A program made the translations under genes and the position numbers. This document shows positions 32,216 through 40,416 of a DNA stretch of 64,000 bases, piece by piece. The notes under the pieces are model-generated. The model was not told the DNA's origin and did not search any database. It worked only from the letters and a program-made list of their open reading frames with translations. The stretch is from contig JAEZEJ010000025.1 in the NCBI GenBank assembly GCA_023417775.1, positions 1 through 64,000 on the forward strand, in the 5' to 3' direction. The DNA is from Actinomycetes bacterium. Its GTDB lineage: Bacteria; Actinomycetota; Actinomycetes; Propionibacteriales; Nocardioidaceae. Numbering within the stretch: position 1 is the first letter of the stretch; each line of letters starts with the position of its first letter.

Positions 32216-33015
32216 GCGAGGCTCGTACCCCGCTGATGGCGGGCAACTGGAAGTCCAATCTCAATCACCACGAGGCCGTCGTCCTGGTCCAGAAGCTGGC
32301 CTGGACGCTGTCGGACAAGAAGCACGACTACGCCAAGGCCGAGGTCGTCGTGGTGCCCCCGTTCACCGACATCCGCAGTGTGCAGACGCTCGTCGACGGA
32401 GACCATCTCCAGATCGGCTACGGCGCACAGGACGTCTCCGAGCACGATGGCGGTGCCTACACCGGAGAGATCTCGGCGGCGATGCTCGCCAAGCTCGGGT
32501 GCTCCTATGTCGTGGTCGGGCACTCCGAGCGGCGTGAGTACCACGGTGAGACCGATGCGATCGTCAACACGAAGGCGGTCAAGACCATCGCCGCGGGCAT
32601 GACGCCCATCGTCTGCGTCGGTGAGGGGCTGGAGGTCCGCCAGGCGGGGGACCACGTGTCCTACACACTCGGTCAGGTGGACGGATCGCTCGCTGGTCTG
32701 TCGGCCGAGCAGGTGGCGGGCGCCGTGATCGCCTATGAGCCGGTCTGGGCGATCGGCACCGGTGAGGTGGCCACGCCCGAGGACGCCCAGGAGGTGTGTG
32801 CGGCGATCCGTGGACGGCTCGCCGAGACCTGGGGTGACGAGACTGCATCCGCAACACGTATCCTGTACGGCGGATCGGTCAAGGCTCAGAACATCTCCTC
32901 GATCATGGCCAAGCCCGATGTCGATGGTGCCCTCGTCGGTGGCGCGAGCCTGCAGGCCGAGGAGTTCGCCGCGATCGCCCGATTCTACGATCTGCCGGAC
33001 CTGTCCGGTTCCTGA
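32212..33015 (+). CDS. tpiA: Triosephosphate isomerase
   Basis: Interconverts dihydroxyacetone phosphate and glyceraldehyde 3-phosphate. The 267 residues have the N-terminal [14 protein letters not shown] with the catalytic Lys, the catalytic His in [13 protein letters not shown], the catalytic Glu in [17 protein letters not shown] and the phosphate loop [13 protein letters not shown] 32212 gives the family's usual N-terminus; the long upstream frame is the shadow of pgk. It is separated from pgk by 118 bp and from secG by 15 bp. Confidence 0.97.
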   Translation: MSEARTPLMAGNWKSNLNHHEAVVLVQKLAWTLSDKKHDYAKAEVVVVPPFTDIRSVQTLVDGDHLQIGYGAQDVSEHDGGAYTGEISAAMLAKLGCSYVVVGHSERREYHGETDAIVNTKAVKTIAAGMTPIVCVGEGLEVRQAGDHVSYTLGQVDGSLAGLSAEQVAGAVIAYEPVWAIGTGEVATPEDAQEVCAAIRGRLAETWGDETASATRILYGGSVKAQNISSIMAKPDVDGALVGGASLQAEEFAAIARFYDLPDLSGS

Positions 33016-33030
33016 CGGAGGAAAGCTCTC

Positions 33031-33267
33031 GTGATCTTGTTGTTCTCGATCCTGCTGGCGCTCAGCAGCCTGCTCATGATCGTGCTCGTGCTGATGCACA
33101 AGGGCCGTGGCGGCGGTCTGTCGGACATGTTCGGCGGCGGTGTCTCCAGCTCGCTCGGAGGCTCGTCGGTCGCCGAGCGCAATCTCGACCGACTGACGGT
33201 CGGCGTGGCGCTGGTGTGGGTCGTGTGCGTCTTCGCCCTGGGCTTGCTGCTGAAGGTGAGCGCCTGA
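33031..33267 (+). CDS. secG: Preprotein translocase subunit SecG
   Basis: A 78-residue membrane protein of the SecYEG channel. Two hydrophobic helices (about 1-20 and 52-75) are joined by the conserved loop LMHKGRGGGLSDMFGGG. GGAGGAAAG lies before GTG 33031. The location after tpiA is the usual one in actinobacteria. Its stop overlaps the rbpA ATG by one base. Confidence 0.95.
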   Translation: MILLFSILLALSSLLMIVLVLMHKGRGGGLSDMFGGGVSSSLGGSSVAERNLDRLTVGVALVWVVCVFALGLLLKVSA

Positions 33268-33620
33268 TGGCGACCGGAGCGATCCGCGGCAGTCGGATCG
33301 GCGCCGGCCCGATGGGGGAGGCCGAGCGTGGCCAGGCCGCTCCGCGGCAGACCATCGAGTTCTTCTGCGCCAAGGACCATCGCACGACGCTGCAGTTCGC
33401 GATCGAGGCGGAGGTGCCGCTGGAGTGGGACTGCCCGCGCTGCGGGCTTCCGGCCAGTCGTGACGCGGAGAATCGCCCGGATGCGCCACGTACCGAGCCG
33501 TACAAGACGCATCTGGCCTATGTGAAGGAGCGCCGCTCCGAGGAGGAGGCGGCGTCCATCCTCGATGAGGCTCTGGAGACCCTGCGCACCAAGCGGAAGA
33601 CCGGCGAGATCATCTTCTGA
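33267..33620 (+). CDS. rbpA: RNA polymerase-binding protein RbpA
   Basis: An actinobacteria-specific activator that binds the primary sigma factor and RNA polymerase. The 117 residues show the N-terminal tail with RGSRIGAG, the zinc-binding core (Cys34, Cys56 and Cys59, probably with His38) and the C-terminal sigma-interaction helix (HLAYVKERRSEEEAASILDEALETLR). The ATG at 33267 shares a base with the secG stop (TGATG), so translation is coupled. A strong terminator follows. Confidence 0.95.
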   Translation: MATGAIRGSRIGAGPMGEAERGQAAPRQTIEFFCAKDHRTTLQFAIEAEVPLEWDCPRCGLPASRDAENRPDAPRTEPYKTHLAYVKERRSEEEAASILDEALETLRTKRKTGEIIF

Positions 33621-33645
33621 TATCGGCCTCGACGCCGAGTTCCTC

Positions 33646-33689
33646 GAACAGCCATCCCCCCCGGGAGTACCCGGGGGCGATGGCTGTTC
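33646..33689 (+). terminator. Strong hairpin terminator after rbpA
   Basis: GAACAGCCATC and GATGGCTGTTC form an outer 11-bp stem, continued by an inner CCCCCGGG/CCCGGGGG stem with a 4-nt loop. The total stem is close to 20 bp. It closes the gap-rbpA transcription unit and separates it from the accessory module. Confidence 0.88.
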
Positions 33690-33725
33690 TCGTCGTGTTA
33701 CCGGCAGATTTCTCCGCTCCGGGCG

Positions 33726-33755
33726 TTGACGGCTTCGCCGAAGAGCCCCTACGTT
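33726..33755 (+). promoter_or_regulatory. Promoter of the OCD-AtoE-molybdoenzyme operon
   Basis: TTGACG (33726-33731) and TACGTT (33750-33755) are 18 bp apart and well formed for this genome. The putative GntR operator begins 3 bp after the -10 and so covers the transcription start. The leader to the first start codon is about 65 nt. Confidence 0.6.
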
Positions 33756-33758
33756 ATG

Positions 33759-33772
33759 GGTAACCGATTACC
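33759..33772. promoter_or_regulatory. Putative GntR operator GGTAACCGATTACC
   Basis: A perfect GGTAA/TTACC palindrome with a 4-bp centre lies at the transcription start of the operon. The gntR promoter carries GGTAGCCGATTACC (39688-39701), with 13 of 14 bases equal. GGT...ACC half-sites are typical of FadR/FCD-type GntR proteins. Confidence 0.65.
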
Positions 33773-33826
33773 GATGATGATCTCGATCTCATCGGTCCGC
33801 CATCGTCGAGAGGTTCCCGGCTCCGC

Positions 33827-34774
33827 ATGCCCGACTCATCCGCCCTTCCCTTCGTCACCGCGGCCGACTTCGACGGCCTCGTGTCCTCCGAGGAGGCCAT
33901 CAACGCCCTGGAGAGCGCGCTGCGCACCGGGACGGCCACGGAGCACACGCCGCTGCGTACCCGGACCGACCTGCCCCACGGCCACCTGCTGTACATGCCC
34001 TCGCAGGTGGGGGATGTCGTCGGCGTCAAGCTCGCCTCGGTGTCGCCGTCGAACCATGAGCGCGGCCTGCCGCGGATCCAGGGGCTGGTCGTCCTGTCCG
34101 ACAGCCTCACGCTGCGACCGACGATGGTCCTCGACGCCGCCGGATTCACGGTGCTGCGGACCTCGGCACTCTCCGGTCTGGCGGTCCGCCACCTGGCCCG
34201 GCCCGATGCCTGCTCGTTGGTGGTGTTCGGCGCCGGCCCCCAGGCCTGGGGGCACATCGAGGCGATCCGGGCGGTGCGGCCGTTGACACGCGTCACCGTG
34301 GTCGGACGATCTGCCGATCGCGCACAGGCGCTCGTCGCCCGGGCGCGGCGGGCGGGCCTGGAGGCCGAGCTCGGCACCCCGTCCGCGGTCCGCGATGCCG
34401 ATATCGTCGCCTGCTGCACCTCGGCGAGGTCGCCGCTGTTCGACTCCCGGGACCTGAAGGACGATGCCACCGTCGTCGCCATCGGCTCGCACTCGCCCGA
34501 GGCCCGGGAGGTCGACACCGCACTGGTCGAACGCGCCTTCGTGACGGTGGAGACCCGCACCTCGGCCTTCGCCGAGGCGGGTGACATCATCCTCGCCTGC
34601 CGCGACGGCGTCCCCGAGACGAGCGCGATCGACGCCGAGCTCGCCGACATCGTCAAGGAGCCCAGGACGGCGAGCACCGGTCCTCGGCTCTTCAAGGGGG
34701 TGGGCGAGGCCTGGTGCGATGTCACGATCGCCGCCCTCGCCGCCGACAAGCTCGACCCGTCCACGACACCCTGA
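33827..34774 (+). CDS. Ornithine cyclodeaminase / mu-crystallin family dehydrogenase
   Basis: A 315-residue NAD(P)-dependent enzyme of the OCD/mu-crystallin family. Lys68 (GVKLASVSPSN) is the family's substrate-carboxylate/imine-contact lysine. The nucleotide loop is VVFGAGPQAWGH (about 133-144), followed by VTVVGRSADRA. The C-terminus has LFKGVGEAWCD. Family members include ornithine cyclodeaminase, alanine dehydrogenase, ketimine reductases and delta1-pyrroline-2-carboxylate reductases; the residues visible do not separate these. It heads an operon with a transporter and a molybdoenzyme under a putative GntR operator, so an inducible catabolic role is likely. CGAGAGG about 13 bases upstream supports ATG 33827. 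Confidence 0.85.
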   Translation: MPDSSALPFVTAADFDGLVSSEEAINALESALRTGTATEHTPLRTRTDLPHGHLLYMPSQVGDVVGVKLASVSPSNHERGLPRIQGLVVLSDSLTLRPTMVLDAAGFTVLRTSALSGLAVRHLARPDACSLVVFGAGPQAWGHIEAIRAVRPLTRVTVVGRSADRAQALVARARRAGLEAELGTPSAVRDADIVACCTSARSPLFDSRDLKDDATVVAIGSHSPEAREVDTALVERAFVTVETRTSAFAEAGDIILACRDGVPETSAIDAELADIVKEPRTASTGPRLFKGVGEAWCDVTIAALAADKLDPSTTP

Positions 34775-34827
34775 CGCCACATCCCACCTCAGCATCACCG
34801 ACCGAGACCGCAACCCAAGGAGCCGTC

Positions 34828-36252
34828 ATGACCACCTCTACCGAGCGCCGATCTCGTAAGCCGCTCGAGCGGCTGTCGAATCTGCTCAGCGATATCTGTG
34901 TGCGATGGATCCCCGACCCCTGGATCATCGTCGTGCTGTTGACGATGGTCGCGGGTCTCGTGTCCTTCTTCCTCACCCCCGGTGGTCTCGGGCTGGACAA
35001 GGCCGAGACGATCGTCCGCGGATGGGGCGACGGATTCTGGGGTCTGCTCGAGTTCGGCATGCAGATGGCGCTCATGCTGCTCAGCGGCTACGTGGTGGCC
35101 AGCTCACCGCCGGTGCGTCGTGCGCTGATCTGGGTCGCCGACCGGCAGGCCGGCCCGAAGCGCACGGTCGCCACGGTCGCGTTGACCAGCATGATCCTGA
35201 TGTGGATCCACTGGGGGATCGGGCTGATCGCGGCCGGCATCCTCGTGCGGTACTACGCCGCGCGCGACACCAAGGCCGACTATCGGCTCCTGGTGGCCGC
35301 GGCCTATCTGGGCATGGCGGGGACCTTCCACGCGGGACTCTCGTCCTCGGCGGGCCTGCTCGTCGCCACGCCGGGTCACTTCGCCGAAGAGTACTTCGGC
35401 GTGATCCCGATGAGCCAGACCGTGTTCTCGCCGTTCAACCTCACGCTGGTGCTCATCACCATCGTCGCCTGGACCATCACGGCGGTCGTGCTCCAGCCGG
35501 GTCCGGCCGACACCGTCAGCCCTCCTGCGGAACTGCGCGAGAAGATGGCGGCCGAGTTCGAGGCCGACCGGGAGGCACGCGAGGCGGCGAAGGCACCGGG
35601 CAAGCGGACTCCGGTCGAGATGATCGAGAACTCGCGGTGGGTCAACGGCAGCATCGGCGTGCTCGGCCTGATCTACATCGTCCTGTACTTCAGCTCCCTC
35701 GAGGACGGTGTGCTGCAGGGCCTCACCCTCAACTCGGTGAACTTCATCTTCCTCTTCGTCGGCATCCTGCTGCACGGAACGCCGAAGGCCCTGTTGTCGG
35801 CGGCGCAGACGGGCGGCACCTTCGTCTGGGGAGTCCTGCTGCAGTTCCCCTTCTATGCGGGCATCCTCGGCATGATCGTCGCCTCCGGCCTGAGCGAGCG
35901 CATCGCCAACGGCTTCGCGACGATCGCCAATGAGCACACCTACTCGGTCTTCGTCTACTGGTACTCGGCGATCCTCAACTTCTTCGTGCCCTCGGGCGGC
36001 TCCAAGTTCGCCATCGAGGCACCGTACCTGGGCGAGGCCGCCCAGACCCTCGGCGTCCCGCTCGACCTCACGACGGTGGCCTATATCTGGGGCGATATGT
36101 CGACGAATGCCCTCCAGCCCTTCTGGGCCCTCCCACTGCTCGCCCTGTGCGGTTTGTCCTTCCGTCACATCATGGGATTCCTGATCATCTTCGCGTTGGT
36201 GACCTGCTCCATCGGCACGGTCGCCTTCCTCCTGGCACCACTGTTCTTCTGA
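34828..36252 (+). CDS. AtoE-family short-chain fatty acid transporter
   Basis: A 474-residue membrane protein with about twelve helices and clear similarity to E. coli AtoE along its length: LPDPxI start (here IPDPWIIVVLLTMVAGLVSFFLTP), WGDGFWGLLEFGMQMALMLLSGYVVASSPPVRR, WIHWGIGLIAAGILVR, LHGTPKALLSAA and the LNFFVPSGGSKFAIEAPYL block near residue 390, then a QPFWALPLLALCGL helix. The family moves short-chain carboxylates such as acetoacetate or butyrate. The cargo here is presumably the carboxylate handled by the flanking enzymes. AAGGAG at 34817-34822 supports ATG 34828. It follows the dehydrogenase by 53 bp and precedes the molybdoenzyme by 26 bp. Confidence 0.88.
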   Translation: MTTSTERRSRKPLERLSNLLSDICVRWIPDPWIIVVLLTMVAGLVSFFLTPGGLGLDKAETIVRGWGDGFWGLLEFGMQMALMLLSGYVVASSPPVRRALIWVADRQAGPKRTVATVALTSMILMWIHWGIGLIAAGILVRYYAARDTKADYRLLVAAAYLGMAGTFHAGLSSSAGLLVATPGHFAEEYFGVIPMSQTVFSPFNLTLVLITIVAWTITAVVLQPGPADTVSPPAELREKMAAEFEADREAREAAKAPGKRTPVEMIENSRWVNGSIGVLGLIYIVLYFSSLEDGVLQGLTLNSVNFIFLFVGILLHGTPKALLSAAQTGGTFVWGVLLQFPFYAGILGMIVASGLSERIANGFATIANEHTYSVFVYWYSAILNFFVPSGGSKFAIEAPYLGEAAQTLGVPLDLTTVAYIWGDMSTNALQPFWALPLLALCGLSFRHIMGFLIIFALVTCSIGTVAFLLAPLFF

Positions 36253-36278
36253 CCGCCCGACCTGCGAGAGAGGTGAGC

Positions 36279-39200
36279 ATGACACAGGAGATCGCCGGAT
36301 ACTGCACCCTGTGCCGATCGCGGTGCGGTTCGCTGAACGTGGTCGAGGACGGTCGTCTCGCCGAGGTCCGGCCACTGCCCGGGCATCCGACCGGTGGCGC
36401 GCTGTGCGCCAAGGGCCGCGCCGCACCGGAGATCGCCGGAAGCCCACGACGACTGACCACGCCGCTACGACGGACCACGCCTCGTTCGAGCGCCGATCCG
36501 GCGTGGGAGGAGGTCAGCTGGGACGAGGCCCTCACCGATATCGCGACGCGGTTGAATGATGTCAAATGCGAGTCGGGGGCCGAGGCGGTCGCATTCGCGG
36601 CGACGACGCCTTCGGGCACTCCCATCGTCGACAGCATCGAGTGGGTCGAGCGGCTGGTCCGCACCTTCGGGAGTCCCAATCTGATCTACGCGGTGGAGAA
36701 CTGCGGGTGGCACAAGGACTACGCGCATGCGCTCACCTTCGGTCGCGGGGTCGGCGCGCCGGACTACGACGAGGCCGAGACGATCATCCTCTGGGGCCAC
36801 AATCCCGCCCGCACCTGGCTGGCGCAGGCGAGCCGCATCGCCGAGGCGCGGGGGCGCGGCGCATCCGTGGTGGTCGTCGACCCCAAGAAGGCCGGGAGCG
36901 GGCAGCAGTCGGATCTCTGGCTGCGGGTCCGCCCGGGAACGGACGCGGCGCTGGCGCTCGGGGCGATCCGGCACCTGCTGGAGACGGAAAGCTACGATGC
37001 CGACTTCGTCCGTTCGTGGACCAATGCCCCGATGCTCGTCGACGAGGCGAGCGGTCGTCTCCTCACGACCGCCGAGATCGAGGCCGACGGAGCCGATGGC
37101 GTGTTCGTCGTCCACGATGCCGTCAGCGGGGAGCTGCGTCCCTACGACCCGGCCCGTCCGCTCGAGCGGCCCGAGGACATCGACCTGGACGGGAGGGTCG
37201 AGGTCTCGACCCTCGGCGGCGCGCGGGTGGCGGCGCGACCGGCCTTCGCCCTCCTGCGCGAGCATGTCGTCGAGTGGACCCCGGCAGCCGTCGCGGACGC
37301 CACGACGATCGACGTCGCCGATCTGGAGGCCTTCTTCGGTCTGCTGAGCCGACGAGGGCGTGTCGCCTATCACTCCTGGACCGGAGTCGGGCAGCACTCC
37401 AATGCGACCCAGACCGAGCGGTGTATCGCGACACTGTACGCGCTGCTGGGCGCCTGCGACCGCTCCGGCGGGAATATCTGGCTGGAGCCGCCACGCCTCA
37501 ATCCGCTCGCCCCCTATGACGAGTTGCCAGCGGCGCAGCGCGCGAAGGCGCTCGGTCTGCGGGAGCTGCCGCTCGGCCCGCCGCGGCTCGGATGGGTCAC
37601 CGCGCGTCACTTCTGCCGTGCCGCGCTGGAGGGCGACCCGTATCGCGTCCGTGCGCTGGTCAGCTTCGGCAACAACATGACGGTCTCGCAGGCCGATGGC
37701 GAGCGCACACGTGCCGCGATCGAGGCGCTCGACCTCTACGTGCATGTCGACATGTTCATGAATCCCACGGCCGAGCTGGCCGACTATGTGCTCCCGGCGA
37801 ACACTCCCTGGGAACGAGAGGCCCTTCGGGCGGGCTTCGAGATCACCCAGGAGGCAGTCGAGTACATCCAGTTCCGGCCGCGCATGATCGATCCGATCGG
37901 CGAGTCCCGTGCCGACTATGAGATTGCTGTCGAGCTGGCCGTCAAGCTCGGTCTGGGGGAACGGTTCTTCGACGGCGACGTGCGAGCCGGCTGGGACTGG
38001 CATCTCGCGCCGACCGGGATCCGGCTGGCCGATCTCATCGAGGGCGAGCATGCCGTCCGGGTGCCGCAGTCCACGGCGCGTGAGAAGTACGCCCGCCCCC
38101 GTGAGGACGGATCGGTCCCCGGGTTCGCGACGCCGACCGGGCGCGTCGAGCTCTACTCCCAGCAGCTGCTCGACCACGGCTATCGTCCGCTGCCGAGCTT
38201 CGTGCGTCCCCTCGCCGGGCGGCATGGTCGCGACGGAACAGCTCTGCCACTGGTCCTGTCGACGCACAAGAACGGCGTGTACGTCCATACCTCGCACCGC
38301 CACGTGGCGTCATTGCGACGGCGTGCGCCCGATCCGCACATCGACATCAACGGCGAGCTCGCGGCCGCTCGCGGGCTCGCCGACGGGGACTGGGCCGAGA
38401 TCGAGACGGCCAACGGGACCACCCGCGCCCGGGTCCGGGTCGACGATGATCTCCATCCCACGGTCGTCATGGCCGACTTCGGCTGGTGGGAGGACTGCCC
38501 GCCGCTGGGCCTCCCGAGCACTCCGGCGACCGGTGCGGCCTCGGTGAACATCAACGCCGTGCTCAGCGACGACGAGCACGACCCCACCAGCGGCTCCGTG
38601 CCGCTGCGCGCAGTGGCCTGCGAGCTCCGCCCGGAGCCGAGTCTGAATGCGGGCCACTGGGCGGGCCGCCAGCGGATGCGGGTGCAGCGGTCCTGGCGGG
38701 AGGCCGATGGCGTGGCTGGTCTCCGCCTCGCGCCTGAGAGCGGTGCGACCATGCCCGCGGTGCGACCCGGTCAGCACATCCTGTTGGCCGCCGAGGAGGA
38801 GGGCCCGGCGCGGGCCTATTCGGTGACCCGAGGCGGTGTCGGCGAGCCGACGATCGATATCGCCGTGCGCCTCATCGACGACGGGGTGATCTCACGGTTC
38901 GTCCACGAGGAGGTGGAGGCGGGCTCGCTGCTGTGGCTCGAACGTCCGCAGGGCGTCTTCACCCCACCGCTGGTCACCGACCGGCCGGTCGTCCTGGTCG
39001 CCGGGGGAGTCGGCATCACGCCGTTCATCGGCTACCTGAGGGCACTGCGTGAGCGAATCGAAAGGCCGCCGACCGTGACCCTCCTCGCCGTCTTCCGTGA
39101 CGGGAGGCAGCATCCCTTCCGTGATGAGCTCGCCGCTCTCGCTGCAGAACTGCCCGAGCTCCGCCTGCGGACCTGGTACTCCCAGCCCGCCGCCGAGGAC

Positions 39201-39653
39201 AGCCGCGGCAGGGACTACGACGTGCCTGGCCGGCTGTCGCTGCGGGAGACGGATCTGCCCCTGGAACAGCGTCCCCTGGTCTACCTGTGCGGCGCCTCCG
39301 GGTTGATGGACGACGTGACCGAGGAGTTCGCGGAGCGCGGGGTGCCCCGCTTCGACATCTTCCGCGAGGACTTCCACGCCGCGGTCGAGGTGCCCACCGA
39401 CCTTCGACCGGCCACCATCCGCTGCGGCGCCGATGACGGGGCCTTCGACTGGCAGCCTTCTGACGGCTCGATCCTGCAAGCCGCCGAGCGGCAGGGCCGC
39501 CGGCTGCCCAGCGGATGCCGGGTCGGCCAGTGCGAGAGCTGTGCGGTCCGGGTCCTGTCGGGGACCGTGGCGCATCTCGGGGAGCAGCCGGCCGATGACG
39601 TGTGCCTGACCTGCATCGCGGTACCCGTGGGGGACGTGGTGCTGGACGTCTGA
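36279..39653 (+). CDS. Molybdopterin oxidoreductase fused to FNR-type reductase and [2Fe-2S] ferredoxin domains
   Basis: A 1124-residue fusion. Residues 1-785 are a DMSO-reductase-family molybdenum (or tungsten) enzyme: [4Fe-4S] ligands Cys9, Cys12, Cys16 and Cys43, a probable metal ligand Cys142 in VENCGWHKD, and the C-terminal pterin-binding domain (LVLSTHKNGVYVHTSHRH onward). Residues about 800-1040 are a flavin reductase with RAYSVT (about 845) and the NAD(P)-binding GGVGITP (about 909). Residues about 1045-1124 are a plant-type ferredoxin with Cys1080, Cys1085, Cys1088 and Cys1112. There is no twin-arginine signal, so the enzyme is cytoplasmic. It can take electrons from NAD(P)H, or pass them to it, without a partner subunit. 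The arrangement recalls phthalate-dioxygenase-reductase modules grafted on a nitrate-reductase-like core. The substrate is unknown. GAGAGAGGTGAGC precedes ATG 36279; the longer frame from 36147 lies inside the transporter gene. Confidence 0.88.
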   Translation: MTQEIAGYCTLCRSRCGSLNVVEDGRLAEVRPLPGHPTGGALCAKGRAAPEIAGSPRRLTTPLRRTTPRSSADPAWEEVSWDEALTDIATRLNDVKCESGAEAVAFAATTPSGTPIVDSIEWVERLVRTFGSPNLIYAVENCGWHKDYAHALTFGRGVGAPDYDEAETIILWGHNPARTWLAQASRIAEARGRGASVVVVDPKKAGSGQQSDLWLRVRPGTDAALALGAIRHLLETESYDADFVRSWTNAPMLVDEASGRLLTTAEIEADGADGVFVVHDAVSGELRPYDPARPLERPEDIDLDGRVEVSTLGGARVAARPAFALLREHVVEWTPAAVADATTIDVADLEAFFGLLSRRGRVAYHSWTGVGQHSNATQTERCIATLYALLGACDRSGGNIWLEPPRLNPLAPYDELPAAQRAKALGLRELPLGPPRLGWVTARHFCRAALEGDPYRVRALVSFGNNMTVSQADGERTRAAIEALDLYVHVDMFMNPTAELADYVLPANTPWEREALRAGFEITQEAVEYIQFRPRMIDPIGESRADYEIAVELAVKLGLGERFFDGDVRAGWDWHLAPTGIRLADLIEGEHAVRVPQSTAREKYARPREDGSVPGFATPTGRVELYSQQLLDHGYRPLPSFVRPLAGRHGRDGTALPLVLSTHKNGVYVHTSHRHVASLRRRAPDPHIDINGELAAARGLADGDWAEIETANGTTRARVRVDDDLHPTVVMADFGWWEDCPPLGLPSTPATGAASVNINAVLSDDEHDPTSGSVPLRAVACELRPEPSLNAGHWAGRQRMRVQRSWREADGVAGLRLAPESGATMPAVRPGQHILLAAEEEGPARAYSVTRGGVGEPTIDIAVRLIDDGVISRFVHEEVEAGSLLWLERPQGVFTPPLVTDRPVVLVAGGVGITPFIGYLRALRERIERPPTVTLLAVFRDGRQHPFRDELAALAAELPELRLRTWYSQPAAEDSRGRDYDVPGRLSLRETDLPLEQRPLVYLCGASGLMDDVTEEFAERGVPRFDIFREDFHAAVEVPTDLRPATIRCGADDGAFDWQPSDGSILQAAERQGRRLPSGCRVGQCESCAVRVLSGTVAHLGEQPADDVCLTCIAVPVGDVVLDV

Positions 39654-39687
39654 GCCGTGGGCCGCCGCCGGCGAAAGCCCCCTGAAC

Positions 39688-39701
39688 GGTAGCCGATTAC
39701 C
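39688..39701. promoter_or_regulatory. Putative GntR operator GGTAGCCGATTACC upstream of gntR
   Basis: The site matches 13 of 14 bases of the operator before the operon at 33759. It lies 13 bp upstream of the candidate -10 TACTGT (39715-39720), over the -35 region, which fits negative autoregulation. Confidence 0.6.
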
Positions 39702-39727
39702 GCCGTCGATGGGGTACTGTACGAGAC

Positions 39728-39748
39728 ATGTCGATGAGGCACGCATGA
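39728..39748 (+). other. Six-codon leader ORF overlapping the gntR start
   Basis: ATG 39728 follows TACTGT by seven bases, the leaderless pattern of this window, and codes for MSMRHA. Its TGA overlaps the gntR ATG (ATGA, 39745-39748). The regulator could therefore be translated by re-initiation. A GATGAGG site within it could instead serve gntR directly. Confidence 0.4.
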
Positions 39749-40404
39749 TCTCCGCCAAGACCCTGGAGCGCGATGAGAGCCTTCGCGACAAGGCACTCCG
39801 AATCGTGCGACAGGCGATCGTCTCCGGCGAGATCAAGAGCGGTGAGGTGTGCTCGGCCACGGCGCTGGCGCGCCAGCTCGGGGTCTCCGTCAGCCCGGTG
39901 CGCGAGGCGATGCTCACCCTCGTCAACGCCGGCATCATGGAGCCGGTCCGCAATATCGGATTCCGGGTGGCGGAGCTGACCCCGGCCGACTTGGACGAGG
40001 TCTTCGAGCTTCGTCTCCTGCTGGAGGTGCCCGCGGTACGTGCACTGGCCGAGGCGGACCTGACCGGCGAGCGCGATCGGCTGGACGAGCTGGTGCAGGC
40101 GACCGAGGTCTCGGCAGCCGCCAGCGATGTCAACACCTTCCTGGCCGCGGATCGAGAGTTCCATCTGGCGCTCATCGAGCTGCACGGCAATGGGAGGCTG
40201 CTGGACTGGGTGGCCATCCTGCGCGACCAGACCCGGCTCTACGGCTTGCGCGAGTCCGATGCGCATACCTTGACCGAGGCCGCGGACGAGCATCGCCAGA
40301 TCCTGAACGCCGTGCTCGCCGGCGACGGTGAGGAGGCCGATGGACTGCTCCGCGCCCACCTGGCCCACACCCGTACCGACTGGGCGCACCCGGCCGACGG
40401 CTGA
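39745..40404 (+). CDS. GntR-family regulator, FCD (FadR-like) subfamily
   Basis: A 219-residue regulator. The winged helix-turn-helix spans about residues 10-72 (LRDKALRIVRQAIVSGEIKSGEVCSATALARQLGVSVSPVREAMLTL). The helical FCD ligand domain follows, with the acidic and His residues that bind a metal in the subfamily (Asp..REFHLAL, ADEHRQIL, HLAHT). Such proteins respond to small carboxylates. It sits directly downstream of the molybdoenzyme operon and both promoters carry the same palindrome, so it is probably that operon's repressor. ATG 39745 gives the usual N-terminus. It converges on pgl with 12 bp between stops. Confidence 0.9.
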   Translation: MISAKTLERDESLRDKALRIVRQAIVSGEIKSGEVCSATALARQLGVSVSPVREAMLTLVNAGIMEPVRNIGFRVAELTPADLDEVFELRLLLEVPAVRALAEADLTGERDRLDELVQATEVSAAASDVNTFLAADREFHLALIELHGNGRLLDWVAILRDQTRLYGLRESDAHTLTEAADEHRQILNAVLAGDGEEADGLLRAHLAHTRTDWAHPADG

Positions 40405-40416
40405 TCGCGAACAGGG

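Noticed and set aside
33726..34286. Plus-strand frame of 186 codons starting upstream of the OCD gene
   Set aside because: It is an out-of-frame shadow (Arg/Pro/Ser-rich) of the OCD gene, and its start lies within the promoter.
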